A program made the translations under genes and the position numbers. DNA of 64,000 nt. Origin: CAVTJL01 sp963828215 (GTDB lineage Bacteria > Pseudomonadota > Alphaproteobacteria > Geminicoccales > Geminicoccaceae). The stretch lies in NCBI GenBank assembly GCA_963828215.1, contig CAWHFO010000046.1, positions 62,001-126,000 of the forward strand, written 5' to 3'. The notes under the pieces are model-generated. The model did no database searches, was not told the DNA's origin, and saw only the letters and a list, made by a program, of their open reading frames with translations. Positions 46,878 to 56,015 of this stretch are shown piece by piece (position 1 is the stretch's first letter; each line of letters begins with the position of its first letter).

Positions 46878-48145
46878 CACTCCGCCGGCTGGGTCTGCAT
46901 GCCGCCCCGCAGGACGGGCTCAGAGATGCTCGCCGGCAGCGGCAACGGCCGCTCGAGCTTGCCGAGCAGAGGCAGGATCACGAGGAAGTGGCAGAGATAG
47001 TAGATCGTGGCGACCAGGCCGATCGTCGGCATGATGCCTTCCGGCCGGTGCGCGCCCACATAGCCGAGCACGAAGAGGTCGATGATCAGGATCCAGAAGA
47101 CCCACTTGTAGATCGGCCGGAAGCGGGAGCTGCGCACGGGCGAGGTGTCGAGCCAGGGCAGGAAGAACAGCAGCGCGATCGACGCGAACATCGTGATGAC
47201 GCCCGCGAGCTTGGCCGGAATGATCCAGAAGACGTCGAACGTGATCGAGCGCAGCATGGCGTAGAAGGGCAGGAAATACCATTCGGGCACGATCTCGGCG
47301 GGCGTCTGCAACGGGTTGGCCGGCACATAGTTGACCGGATCGCCCAGCAGGTCCGGGGCATAGAAGACGACGCCGCCATAGATCAGGAGGAAGACCGTGA
47401 GCCCGAAGAGATCCTTGACGGTGTAGTAGGGATGGAAGGGGATCTTGTCTTTTTTCGTGAGGTCGATGCCGACCGGGTTGTTCGAGCCGAACTGGTGGAG
47501 CGCCAGGATGTGCAGGAACGCCACGCCGACGATCACGAACGGCAGGAGATAGTGCAGGGCGTAGAAGCGGTTGAGCGTCGGGTCGCCGACCGCGAAGCCG
47601 CCCCACAGCCAGGTCACGATGCCGTTGCCGACGAACGGGATGGCCGAGAAGAGGTTGGTGATGACGGTCGCCCCCCAGAAGCTCATCTGGCCCCAGGGCA
47701 GGACGTAGCCCATGAAGGCGGTGGCCATCATGAGCAGCAGGATGACGACGCCGATCATCCACAAGAGCTCGCGCGGCGCCTTGTAGGAGCCGTAGTAGAG
47801 GCCGCGCGCCATGTGAATGTAGACGACGATGAAGAAGAACGACGCCCCGTTCATGTGGGCGTAGCGGAGCAGCCAGCCATAGTTGACGTTCCGCATGATC
47901 TTCTCGACGCTCGTGAAGGCGAGGTCGGCGTTCGGAACGTAGTGCATCGCCAGGACGATGCCGGTGGCGATCTGCAGCAGCAGCATGATGCCGGCGAGCG
48001 AGCCGAAGTTCCACCAGTAGTTGAGATTTCGCGGCGCGGGATAGGCGACGAGCTCGTTGTAGCCCCAGCTCACGACCGGCAGGCGGTCGTCGATCCAGCG
48101 GAGCACACCGTTCTTGAAGACTGGTTGGCTTGCCTCGGCGCTCAT
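46877..48145 (-). CDS. petB: Cytochrome b of the bc1 complex
   Basis: 422 residues, eight membrane helices, no break. The haem-ligand His pairs are in IVLAMHYVPN / YAHMNGASFFFIVVYIHMARGLYY and LHYLLPFVIVGVAFLHILALHQFGSNNP. The quinol-oxidation site motif PEWYFLPFYAMLRSI (PEWY) and the cd-helix region WGATVITNLFSAIPFVG are present. The upstream gene in the operon should be the Rieske protein; only a deleted version is there. Confidence 0.98.
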   Translation of the reverse strand: MSAEASQPVFKNGVLRWIDDRLPVVSWGYNELVAYPAPRNLNYWWNFGSLAGIMLLLQIATGIVLAMHYVPNADLAFTSVEKIMRNVNYGWLLRYAHMNGASFFFIVVYIHMARGLYYGSYKAPRELLWMIGVVILLLMMATAFMGYVLPWGQMSFWGATVITNLFSAIPFVGNGIVTWLWGGFAVGDPTLNRFYALHYLLPFVIVGVAFLHILALHQFGSNNPVGIDLTKKDKIPFHPYYTVKDLFGLTVFLLIYGGVVFYAPDLLGDPVNYVPANPLQTPAEIVPEWYFLPFYAMLRSITFDVFWIIPAKLAGVITMFASIALLFFLPWLDTSPVRSSRFRPIYKWVFWILIIDLFVLGYVGAHRPEGIMPTIGLVATIYYLCHFLVILPLLGKLERPLPLPASISEPVLRGGMQTQPAE

Positions 48146-48229
48146 CGTGTCCTTCCGTTCGACCTCGGTCGCGGGCGACCGGGCGCTGTCATGCCGATGT
48201 CTGGCGGCGCCACTTCGGGGAGCCTCCCG

Positions 48230-48447
48230 TCAGCCGATCCTCACCATCGACTCGGTGGTGAAGGCGTATGAGGGGAGAGCGAGATTGAGGGGTGCGGGCC
48301 CCTGGCCGACGGGCTCATGCTGTCGATCAGTGGCCAGACGAGCGTGGCGCCGCCGACCGCGGCCGCCGACCAGGCGACGAGATCCAGGAAGTCCCGCCGC
48401 GTCGTGCCGCCGCCCGCGTCGTCCCGCGTCATGGTCGAGTGGGCCAT
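48230..48447 (-). pseudogene. petA: Rieske iron-sulfur protein (petA) lacking its cluster domain
   Basis: The start at 48447 opens with a normal Rieske N-terminus: twin-arginine signal (TTRRDFLDLVAWSAAAVGGATLVWPLIDSMSPSA) serving as membrane anchor. It then jumps, with a frame change near 48300, to the last ~23 residues of a Rieske protein: GPAPLNLALPSYAFTTESMVRIG, stop at 48230. Everything between, about 110 residues including both cluster-binding boxes (CTHLGC and CPCHGS in the family), is absent. Read in the first frame the product ends at 48241. It sits exactly where petA belongs, 84 bases before petB. Confidence 0.82.
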
Positions 48448-48621
48448 AAAGGCGAAGCCTTTGCTCAGAAAGGACAATTGGCGCTGGCGAGGTGAGCGCC
48501 GAACGCGGGCCAATCTATGGGCCGGTCCTGAGGGAGACAAGCGACCTTTGGTCGCATAAATCTGCCTCGGTGGTGAGCCGCTTCCGGCAGCTCGACCGCG
48601 GCGGGCCAGGACGGAGGATCG

Positions 48622-49149
48622 ATGACGGCAGAAGGACGGTCGACCGGCCTCGCGCTCCTCGAGCCCGAGCGGCCCCACAATCTCGGCGCGGCCCTCAGGC
48701 TCGCCGCCTGTCTCGACATCGAGCTGCACGTCATCGAGCCGACCGCCTTCCCGCTCCTCGACCGGCGCATCCGGGAGGCGTCGCTCGACTATGGGGGGGC
48801 TGCCCGCTGGTGCCGCCATGCCGACCTCGCCGCGTTCGAGGCGGCGCGGCTCCGAGCCGGCCGGCGGCTCGTGCTGCTCTCGACGCAGGCGGCGACGGCC
48901 CACCACCGGGCCGAGTTTCGGGCGGACGATATCCTCCTGGTCGGCAACGAGAGCCGCGGGGCGCCGGCGGCGCTGCACGCGGCCGCCGATCTCCGTGTCA
49001 GGGTGCCGATGGCCGCCGGGCGGCGGTCGCTCAACCTCGTGGCGGCGGCGGCGATCGTGCTGGCCGAGGCGATGCGACAAACCTCCGCTTTCGATCGGCT
49101 CGAAAGCAGGCGAGACTCGATGCCGGACGAGGCGAGGCGGGGCCGGTGA
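48622..49149 (+). CDS. trmL: tRNA (cytidine/uridine-34 2'-O)-methyltransferase TrmL-like
   Basis: 175 residues, SPOUT-fold RNA methyltransferase. The knotted SAM-binding motifs are DDILLVGNESRGAPAALHAAADLRVRVPMAAGRRSLNLVAAAAIVLAEA, and ALLEPERPHNLGAALRLAACLDIELHVIEP is the substrate-side start. The length matches the short TrmL group that modifies the wobble base. Its stop overlaps the hemF GTG start (GTGA). Transcribed divergently from petABC. Confidence 0.88.
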   Translation: MTAEGRSTGLALLEPERPHNLGAALRLAACLDIELHVIEPTAFPLLDRRIREASLDYGGAARWCRHADLAAFEAARLRAGRRLVLLSTQAATAHHRAEFRADDILLVGNESRGAPAALHAAADLRVRVPMAAGRRSLNLVAAAAIVLAEAMRQTSAFDRLESRRDSMPDEARRGR

Positions 49150-50006
49150 GCGACAGGGACGACGGGGACGACGCCAAGGCCCGGGCAGCGGCCTGGTTCG
49201 AGGCGCTGCGCGACCGGATCTGCGCGGCGTTCGAGGCGCTCGAGGAGGCCTGCGGCGCGCCGGCGCCCGGCGGGCTGCCGCCCGGCCGCTTCGTGCGCGA
49301 GCGCTGGGACCGGCCGGGCGGTGGCGGCGGGGTCATGGCGATGATGCGCGGCGGCCGGGTCTTCGAGAAGGTCGGCGTCAACGTCTCGACCGTCTGGGGC
49401 GAGCTCCAGGCGCCCTTTGCCGGCCAGATCCCGGGGGCCGGCGAGGATCGGCAGTTCTGGGCGAGCGGCATCTCGCTGGTCGCCCACCCGCGCTCGCCGC
49501 ACGTCCCGCCGGCGCACATGAACACCCGCCACATCCGCACGACCAAGGCCTGGTTCGGCGGTGCCGCCGACCTCAATCCGATCTATCCGGACGAGGGCGA
49601 CACGGCGGCGTTCCACGCCCGGCTGCGTCGAGCCTGCGAGGGCTATGGCGAGGAGGCCTATGACCGCTTCAAGCGCTGGGCCGACGAGTATTTTTTTCTG
49701 CCGCATCGTGGCGAGGCGCGCGGCGTCGGCGGCATCTTCTATGACTATCTCGAAGGCGACCACGAGCGTACCTTCGCGTTCACCCGTTCGGTCGGGGAGG
49801 CTTTCCTGGACATCTACCCCGAGCTGATCGCCCGCCACATGAGCCGGCCCTGGAGCGAGGCCGAGCGGGCCCACCAGCTCGAGCGGCGCGGCCGCTATGT
49901 CGAGTTCAACCTTCTCTACGACCGGGGAACCCAGTTCGGCCTCAGGACGGGCGGCAATACGGACGCCATTCTCATGTCGCTGCCCCCGCTCGTGAGCTGG
50001 CCCTGA
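49146..50006 (+). CDS. hemF: Oxygen-dependent coproporphyrinogen III oxidase
   Basis: 286 residues from the GTG at 49146. The family is unmistakable: GGGVMAMMRGGRVFEKVGVNVSTVWGE, PPAHMNTRHIRTTKAWFGGAADLNPIY, GVGGIFYDYLEGD and RGRYVEFNLLYDRGTQFGLRTGGNTDAILMSLPPLVSW. It converts coproporphyrinogen III to protoporphyrinogen IX with O2, consistent with an aerobic lifestyle. Coupled to trmL by a 4-base overlap. Confidence 0.97.
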   Translation: MSDRDDGDDAKARAAAWFEALRDRICAAFEALEEACGAPAPGGLPPGRFVRERWDRPGGGGGVMAMMRGGRVFEKVGVNVSTVWGELQAPFAGQIPGAGEDRQFWASGISLVAHPRSPHVPPAHMNTRHIRTTKAWFGGAADLNPIYPDEGDTAAFHARLRRACEGYGEEAYDRFKRWADEYFFLPHRGEARGVGGIFYDYLEGDHERTFAFTRSVGEAFLDIYPELIARHMSRPWSEAERAHQLERRGRYVEFNLLYDRGTQFGLRTGGNTDAILMSLPPLVSWP

Positions 50007-50045
50007 GCGAGGTCGCCCGCCCCCACGATCAGAGGAGTGCCCGCC

Positions 50046-50579
50046 ATGGATCTCAGCAGGCTGCCGGCCGGCAGCAACCCGCCCCACGAGATCAACGTGC
50101 TGATCGAGGTGCCGCTGCGCTCCGATCCGATCAAGTACGAGTTCGACAAGGCGAGCGGAGCGATCTTCGTCGATCGTTACCTCTACACGACGATGTTCTA
50201 TCCCTGCAATTACGGCTTCATCCCGCAGACCTTGGCGGAAGACGGCGATCCGGTCGACGTCATGGTGATCGGGCGGATGCCCGTCATTCCGGGTGCCGTT
50301 CTCCGCTCACGGCCGATCGGGGTGCTCAAGATGGTGGACGAGGCCGGCAACGACGAGAAGATCCTGGCCGTGCCCACGGACAAGATCACGCAGATCAACA
50401 GGAAGGTGCAGAGCTACCGGGACATCCCGGAGATCGATCTGGCACGCATCTCGCATTTCTTCGAGCACTACAAGGATCTCGAGCCCAACAAGTGGGTCAA
50501 GATCCTGGGCTGGGGCGACGCCGACGAGGCCAAGACGATGATCATGCAGGGCATAGAGCGCGCCAAGCAGAGCACATGA
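50046..50579 (+). CDS. ppa: Inorganic pyrophosphatase
   Basis: 177 residues, type I soluble PPase. NVLIEVPLRSDPIKYEFDK, YPCNYGFIPQTLAEDGDPVDVMVIG (the D-x-D-P-x-D metal motif) and VPTDKITQINRKVQSYRDIP...FFEHYKDLEPNKWVKILGW are all conserved. ATG 50046 is used, with GAGGAG about 10 bases upstream; a GTG at 50037 is in frame. Confidence 0.97.
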   Translation: MDLSRLPAGSNPPHEINVLIEVPLRSDPIKYEFDKASGAIFVDRYLYTTMFYPCNYGFIPQTLAEDGDPVDVMVIGRMPVIPGAVLRSRPIGVLKMVDEAGNDEKILAVPTDKITQINRKVQSYRDIPEIDLARISHFFEHYKDLEPNKWVKILGWGDADEAKTMIMQGIERAKQST

Positions 50580-50688
50580 TTCCGGGCCGGATCGCCGGTC
50601 CGGCGCGCCACGAATTCATCTTGCATCCGACAGGCGCCTGCGGCAATCTGACGCTGCCGGATCAGTTGGCACCGAAGCGGAGGCTGTC

Positions 50689-51144
50689 ATGCGGCGCACC
50701 ATCATCCCTGGCGTGATCGACGGCCGCCAGGTGCTTTGCTGTATGCCCAAGGAAGCCACGGCGCAGGACGCCGCCATGATGATGCGCGAGCATCGGGTGG
50801 GTGCTGCGATGATCATGGAGGGCGGCCGCCTGATCGGCATCGTCACCGAGCGGGACCTCGTCTACCGGCTGCTCGCCCTCGGCGGCGACGCCCGGACCAC
50901 CCGCCTCGCGGAGGTCATGACCGCGGAGCCCGAGACGGTCTCGCCCGACGATCCCGCCCTTCTGGCGCTCGACAAGATGCGGGCCGGGCACTACCGCCAT
51001 CTGCCCGTCCTCCGCGACCGCGAGGTGTGCGGCATGGTCTCGATCCGCGACCTCTACGAGGCGGTGCGGCAGGGGCTGCAGGAGGAGCTGACCAGCGCCG
51101 AGAGCCTGATCTACGGCGAGCAGTACGGCATCGCCGCCCAATAG
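50689..51144 (+). CDS. CBS-domain pair protein
   Basis: 151 residues made of two CBS motifs: AQDAAMMMREHRVGAAMIMEGGRLIGIVTERDLVYRLLALG and DPALLALDKMRAGHYRHLPVLRDREVCGMVSIRDLYEAV. Such stand-alone pairs bind adenine nucleotides and act as energy sensors; the partner is unknown. Confidence 0.93.
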   Translation: MRRTIIPGVIDGRQVLCCMPKEATAQDAAMMMREHRVGAAMIMEGGRLIGIVTERDLVYRLLALGGDARTTRLAEVMTAEPETVSPDDPALLALDKMRAGHYRHLPVLRDREVCGMVSIRDLYEAVRQGLQEELTSAESLIYGEQYGIAAQ

Positions 51145-51226
51145 CGGCGGGGAGCCGGCCTCGAAGCGGGCCGAAAGCCAGCGGGCGTCCGGGGCAGCCG
51201 GACCTTGTCCAGCTCGGCCGGGCGCG

Positions 51227-51505
51227 CTAGCGGGCGGCCTGCTCGTCCGGTGCCGCGGCCCGGATCGACAGGGCGTGGATGTCGGTCTCGAGCAGGTCGC
51301 CGACCGTCTCGACGACGAGGCGGTGACGGGCGACGCGCGACAGGCCGCGGAAGGCCGGTGCCACGATCTCGACCGAGAAATGCGTCTCGCCCTCCGGGCG
51401 GGCGCCGCCATGCCCGGCATGGGCGGCCGACTGGTCGACGATCAGGAGGCTCGTCGGGGCGAGCCCCGCGCGGAGCCGTGTCTCGAGCCGGCTGCGAACG
51501 CTCAT
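51227..51505 (-). CDS. bolA: BolA-family protein
   Basis: 92 residues covering the BolA fold: SLLIVDQSAAHAGHGG, ETHFSVEIVAPAFRGLSRVARHRLVVETVGDLLETDIHALSIRA. The helix-turn-helix-like stretch and the conserved His used for iron-sulfur sharing with monothiol glutaredoxins are present. Convergent with the CBS gene. Confidence 0.93.
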   Translation of the reverse strand: MSVRSRLETRLRAGLAPTSLLIVDQSAAHAGHGGARPEGETHFSVEIVAPAFRGLSRVARHRLVVETVGDLLETDIHALSIRAAAPDEQAAR

Positions 51506-51638
51506 CGCTCATCCTCCGGGCAGCGCCGGTTGGTTGGGGCATGCCGACGCGGGCGGAAGCTGGGCTGCGCTCCCTGGCCCGTCAAGCGGCCGGGGCCGCG
51601 CGCCGGCGGTGGCCAGGGTACAGATTTGTTCTCCATTA

Positions 51639-51658
51639 ACGAGCATTTAAGTGTTCGT
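51639..51658. promoter_or_regulatory. Imperfect inverted repeat upstream of the Xre regulator
   Basis: ACGAGCA, six AT-rich bases, TGTTCGT (one mismatch in seven pairs). It lies in an AT-rich patch in the 215-base gap before the Xre gene and could be its own operator. Pattern only. Confidence 0.3.
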
Positions 51659-51762
51659 GCCTAACCTCGGGTAGAGCAGGGGCCGACAGTGTCGGTCGGC
51701 CGCCCCGCGGTCGCGGCGCCATGGCCGTCCGCGGAACCAGCCTGGCACGGAGCACGACGAGG

Positions 51763-52182
51763 ATGAGCATCCCCAGCACACGGCTCGGCGCGACGATCGC
51801 GGCCGGCCGGGCACGGGCCCAGGACATCGACCGCCATGTGGGTGCCCGCATGCGCGAGCGCCGCGTGATGCTGGGCCTGACCCAGCAGCAGATGGCCGAG
51901 CTGATCGGCGTGACCTATCAGCAGGCGCACAAGTACGAGAAGGGCATCAACCGGGTCGCCGCCGGCCGGCTCTACACGATCGCCCGGGCGCTCGGCGTCG
52001 AGGTCGGCTATTTCTTCGACGGGGTCGACAGCGACAAGCCCTTCAAGGCCTCGCCGCAGCAGCGCATGCTCCTCGAGCTGGCGCGCAATTTCGTGGCCAT
52101 GCCGAGCCGGCGCTACCAGGAGGCCCTGTGCTCGCTGGCGCGCTCGCTGGTCGAGCCGGTCGACGAGCCGGTGACCCAGTGA
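51763..52182 (+). CDS. Xre-family transcriptional regulator
   Basis: 139 residues from the ATG at 51763, with GGAG about 11 bases before it (ATG 51721 is an in-frame alternative). The helix-turn-helix is MRERRVMLGLTQQQMAELIGVTYQQAHKYEKGINRVAAGRLYTIARALGV. The following VGYFFDG and a C-terminal helical region match the alphaproteobacterial regulators related to SinR/PhaR-like and CtrA-linked Xre proteins. Convergent with the ABC ATPase gene. Confidence 0.88.
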   Translation: MSIPSTRLGATIAAGRARAQDIDRHVGARMRERRVMLGLTQQQMAELIGVTYQQAHKYEKGINRVAAGRLYTIARALGVEVGYFFDGVDSDKPFKASPQQRMLLELARNFVAMPSRRYQEALCSLARSLVEPVDEPVTQ

Positions 52183-52219
52183 TCCGGGCGGGCCGCCGGC
52201 GGCTCGCCCGCGCGGGGCC

Positions 52220-53057
52220 TCAGCCCTCGTAGCCGTGGCCGGCGCGCAGCCCGTCGCGGACCGCGCGGGCGATCCGCTGGAAGGAGGCGGTCTCGCGCAG
52301 CTCGAGGCGGCGCTCGGCCGGCAGGTCGGAACTCGAGCACCTCGAGGATGCGGCCGGGCCTGGGCGACATGACGACGATCCGGGTGCTGAGATAGACCGC
52401 CTCGGCGATCGAGTGGGTGACGAAGACGACGGTCTTGCCCGTCCGACGCCACAGCTGGTGGAGCTGGTCGTTCAGATGGTCGCGGGTGATCTCGTCGAGC
52501 GCGCCGAACGGCTCGTCCATCAGCAGCAGCGACGGGTCGAAGGAGAGGGCGCGGGCGATCGAGACGCGCTGCTGCATGCCGCCGGACAGCTGCCAGGGGT
52601 AGCTGTGCCCGAACCCCTCGAGGTTGACGAGGCCGAGCAGACGGCGCGCCCGCCGGTATCGCTCGGCGGCCGGCAGGCCCATGATCTCCAGCGGCAGCGT
52701 GATGTTGCGCTCGACTGTCCGCCACGGATAGAGGGCCGGCGCCTGAAAGACGTAACCGTAGGCCCGGCCCAGCCGTGCCGCCTCTGGCGTCATGCCGTTG
52801 ACGGTGATGAGACCCTCGGTCGGCCGCTCGAGGTCGGCCACGACCCGGAGCAGGGTGGTCTTTCCGCAGCCCGACGGGCCGATCAGCGAGACGAAGGCGC
52901 CCTGCTCGACCCCGAGGTCGATCGCGTCCAGCGCCCGCACCGGGCCGTCCTCGGTGACGAAGGTCAGCGACAGGCCCCGCGCCTCGATGGCGAGGGCCCC
53001 GGCGGGGAGGGTCGGGACCGCGGAAGCGGCGGGCGTTGTGACTCGCGGGTGAGACAT
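52220..53057 (-). CDS. ABC transporter ATPase, NitT/TauT type (frameshift near 3' end)
   Basis: About 279 residues. Walker A LIGPSGCGKTTLLRVV, Q-loop YVFQAPALYPWRTV, signature WQLSGGMQQRVSIARAL, Walker B LLLMDEPFGALDEITR and the H-loop VFVTHSIAEAVYLSTRIVVM. After ILEVLE a one-base break near 52331 hides the normal end ERRLELRETASFQRIARAVRDGLRAGHGYEG, stop at 52220. No permease or binding-protein gene is adjacent. The location behind the pyrimidine-degradation operon suggests, without proof, nucleobase-type uptake. Confidence 0.9.
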
Positions 53058-53105
53058 TCCGGCGGTTTTGTCTCAGAATTGGCGCTTCGTCAGATGCAAG
53101 GTCGG

Positions 53106-54085
53106 TTATGTCTCAGCCATGGGCAGCAAAGGAAGCTGCTGCGGCGTGGTCTCGGCCCCTGCTCCGGCAGCTTGGGGCTCGGTCTCGATGATGTCCAGCA
53201 GTGCGGGAAAGCCGTAAATCCGAGCCCGCCGCCCGCGGCCCTCGCGCAGGACGACGAGCACGCGGACCCGCGCCAGCTCGCCCAGCATGCGCGCCACACT
53301 GGCCCGCGGCGCCTTCGAGAGCTCGACGAACTGGGGCGTCGAGAAAACCGGCACGGTGAAGAGTGGATCCAGAGCCTGGATGGCGAACTGGGATCGGGTT
53401 GCCTGCGCGAGCACGTCCTTCATGCGCCCGTAGAGATCGAGAATGCGCCGGGCAGGCGCCGTGTCTTCCTCCGCCCGCACTCTCACCGCCGTAAGGAAGA
53501 ACCCGGTCCAACCTTGCCAGTCGTGCGTGGCGGACAGCGCCCGAAGCCGCGCGTGGTCGCTGTCCCGCTGCGCCTCGAGATAGGCACCGACATGGAACGA
53601 CGGCGCAGAAAGCGTGCCGGTCGCGAACAGGAACAGGGGGATCGGCATCCGGCCGACCCGGCCATTGCCGTCCTCGAACGGATGGATGAGCTCGAACTGC
53701 GCGTGAATAACGGCAGCCTGGGCAACGGCATCCCGGTCGGGCTCTTGAAGATAGCGCTCGAGATTGTCGAGGAGCGGCGGGAGGTCGAGGAGGCCGGGCG
53801 GCACATAGGTGGCGCGCTCGATCGGCGTGCTTGGCGTGCCGAGGTGAACCTATCCGCGCCGAAACTCGCCACGCCCTCGCGCAGCCCGGCCTGCGTGCCT
53901 TCGATCCGCGACGACAGCACTGCCCCGCGGCGCCCGAGAGGAGCAAGGAGCATCTCCGGATTGGGCGGCGCCTGGACGAGACCGTCGTACCGGGCGAGCG
54001 CCCGATTGGCCAGGCCCACGAGCGGCACAAGAGCCGCCCAGTCGATGTCCGAGCGGGGCGGCGGCTCCGGCCGGAACGGCCTCAC
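53106..54085 (-). CDS. Fic/DOC-family AMP-transferase (frameshifted)
   Basis: About 325 residues. The N-terminal helix carries LSSRIEGTQAGL, whose S-x3-E-G is the self-inhibitory motif of class II Fic proteins. After a break near 53845 follow YVPPGLLDLPPLLDNLERYL and the complete active site HPFEDGNGRVGRM (catalytic His, anion-binding GNGR). A C-terminal winged-helix domain (FVELSKAPRASVARMLGELARVRVL) ends at 53106. The start is GTG 54085, overlapping the hydrolase stop (GTGA), so it is translated with that operon. The target protein is unknown. Confidence 0.87.
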
Positions 54086-55329
54086 CCCGCCGCCGCCAGG
54101 GTCACGGCGGCGCGCAGGAGGACGTTGCAGCCGGCCTCGACATGCTCGGGCTCGGCACTCTCCTCCTCGTTGTGGGAGAGGCCGTCCTTGCAGGGGATGA
54201 AGACCATCGAGGTCGGCACGCAGCGGGCCGTGTAGCAGGAATCGTGGCCGGGCCCCGAGACCATGTCGCGGTGGCCGTAGCCGAGACCCTGGGCGGCGCC
54301 GCGCACGGCCCCGATGCAGGCCTCGTCGAACCGGACCGGGGGAAAATACCAGATCTGCTCGACCTCGTGCGGCAGGGCGTCCCGGGCGCAGGCCTCGGCC
54401 ACGGCCCCTCGCAGGGCCTCGTCCATGGCCTCGATCACCGGCTCCTCGGGGTGCCGCATGTCGACCGAGAAAAAAACCTCGCCCGGGATCACGTTGCGGG
54501 AGGGTCGGGCGATCCCGATCTCGCCCACGGTCGTGACGGCGTGCGGCGCATGCGCCCGGGCGATCCCGTCGAGGGCCACGATCACCTTCGAGGCGGCCAC
54601 GAGGGCATCCTTGCGGCGCGACATCGGCGTCGAGCCGGCATGGCTCTCCTTGCCGGTGATCCGGACATCGTACCAGCGGATGCCCTGGCCGCCGGTCACC
54701 ACGCCGATCGGCTTGTCCTCGGCCTCGAGGATCGGGCCCTGCTCGATGTGCAGCTCGAGGTGGCACTTCCAGTCCTGGGGCCGGCAGGGCAGGTCGCCCC
54801 TGTAGCCGATGCGCTGCAGCTCGTCGCCGAAGCGCTTCCCGTCGCGGTCGGTGCGCCCGTAGGCATAGTCCCTGGTGAAGGCGCCGGCCCACACGCCGGA
54901 GGACAGCATGGCCGGCGCGAAGCGGGTGCCCTCCTCGTTGGTCCAGTTGACCACCATGATCGGGTGGTCCGTCTCGTACTGCAGGTCGTTGAGGGTGCGG
55001 ACGATCTCGAGCCCGGAGAGGACCCCGGCGACACCGTCGTACTTGCCGCCGGTCGGCTGGGTGTCGAGGTGGCTGCCGATCACCACGGGCGGCAGGTCGT
55101 CCCGCCGGCCCGGGCGTCTGGCCATCATGTTGCCCATCTCGTCGACCGTGACCGTGCAGCCGGCTGCCTCGCACCAGCGGCGGAACAGGTCCCGACCCTG
55201 GCGGTCGAGGTCGGTGAGGGTCTGCCGGTTGCACCCGCCCTTCGGGGTGGCGCCGATCTGCGCCATCTCCATGAGGCTGTCCCAGAGCCTCTGGCCGTTG
55301 ATCAGGAGGTTGCTCGGCGTCTCGCTCAT
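54082..55329 (-). CDS. hyuC: N-carbamoyl amino acid / beta-ureidopropionase amidohydrolase (M20 family)
   Basis: 415 residues of the Zn-dependent HyuC/AmaB group. Metal-binding blocks: VVIGSHLDTQPTGGKYDGVAGVLSGLEIVR, VVNWTNEEGTRFAPAMLSSGVWAG, LELHIEQGPILEAEDKPIGVVTGGQG, GKESHAGSTPMSRRKDALVAASKV and the C-terminal SGPGHDSCYTARCVPTSMVFIPCKDGLSHNEEES. Because preT and preA are in the same operon, the likely reaction is hydrolysis of N-carbamoyl-beta-alanine, the last step of reductive pyrimidine breakdown. The middle enzyme, dihydropyrimidinase, is not in the window. Confidence 0.92.
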   Translation of the reverse strand: MSETPSNLLINGQRLWDSLMEMAQIGATPKGGCNRQTLTDLDRQGRDLFRRWCEAAGCTVTVDEMGNMMARRPGRRDDLPPVVIGSHLDTQPTGGKYDGVAGVLSGLEIVRTLNDLQYETDHPIMVVNWTNEEGTRFAPAMLSSGVWAGAFTRDYAYGRTDRDGKRFGDELQRIGYRGDLPCRPQDWKCHLELHIEQGPILEAEDKPIGVVTGGQGIRWYDVRITGKESHAGSTPMSRRKDALVAASKVIVALDGIARAHAPHAVTTVGEIGIARPSRNVIPGEVFFSVDMRHPEEPVIEAMDEALRGAVAEACARDALPHEVEQIWYFPPVRFDEACIGAVRGAAQGLGYGHRDMVSGPGHDSCYTARCVPTSMVFIPCKDGLSHNEEESAEPEHVEAGCNVLLRAAVTLAAAG

Positions 55330-55483
55330 CGACGACCTGTCCCGGTGCTGGTTGCCGGCCCCGGGCCTGTCGGCGGGACCGCTATGTCCGAAGGATCCGC
55401 CGCGGGCCGGCGGCCGCCCCGCACGCCCCGACCCGCGCGACCCCGAAAGTGCGGGGAGCGCGCTCGGTCATCCCGGCAGCGCT

Positions 55484-56011
55484 CTAGCTCGCCTGACCGA
55501 CGGCCTCCAGCATCCGCTGCACGTCCTCGGTGCGCACGAGCAGGAGGTCGCTCCGGCAGTGCCAGCCGCCCGGCGAGTCGCTCTCGAGGTAGAAGAGCAT
55601 CCAGGTCGCCTCGCTCGGGCCGTCGATCGGCTGGACGCCGGCGGCGGGCAGCTTGGTCAGGACCGGGCCCGGGCCGTCGGTCCGACGCATGCGGATCAGC
55701 ACCCCGTCCTCCGGCAGCCCGCAGATGCCGCCGCCGCTCTCGGGATCGGCCTTCATCTGATTGTCGCTCTGAGGCCGGATCAGATGCCGCGCGGTATAGC
55801 GCCCGCCCGGCACGACGATCACCTCGTCGCTCAGATCGAGGTCGTCCCAGCGGATGAGCGTCGCCGGAGTGAACGACGTCGCGACCCGTGTCGGGTCGGG
55901 GAACGGCGCCGGTGCCTGCTGCAGGGGGCGGGCGAGGTCGACGGCGTAGGTGGCGGCAAAGGCGACGCCGACGGCGCCCAGGACGTAGAGGATGGAGCGG
56001 CGGGCGGTCAT
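55484..56011 (-). CDS. Hypothetical membrane-anchored protein
   Basis: 175 residues. An N-terminal helix (ILYVLGAVGVAFAATYAV) anchors or exports a soluble domain with VIVVPGGRYTARHLIRPQSDNQ, GGGICGLPEDGVLIRMRRTDGPGP, ATWMLFYLESDSPGGWHCRSDLLLV. No family recognised. It lies 4 bases after preA, so it belongs to the pyrimidine operon, but no role can be named. Confidence 0.65.
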   Translation of the reverse strand: MTARRSILYVLGAVGVAFAATYAVDLARPLQQAPAPFPDPTRVATSFTPATLIRWDDLDLSDEVIVVPGGRYTARHLIRPQSDNQMKADPESGGGICGLPEDGVLIRMRRTDGPGPVLTKLPAAGVQPIDGPSEATWMLFYLESDSPGGWHCRSDLLLVRTEDVQRMLEAVGQAS

Positions 56012-56015
56012 GGCG

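Noticed and set aside
45761..48271. An 836-codon open frame on the plus strand opposite petC and petB
   Set aside because: It lies antisense to two recognised genes and its product is rich in Asp, Arg and His with no domain.
48230..48447. A separate small twin-arginine membrane protein instead of petA
   Set aside because: The N- and C-terminal sequences and the position directly before petB are specifically those of Rieske proteins.
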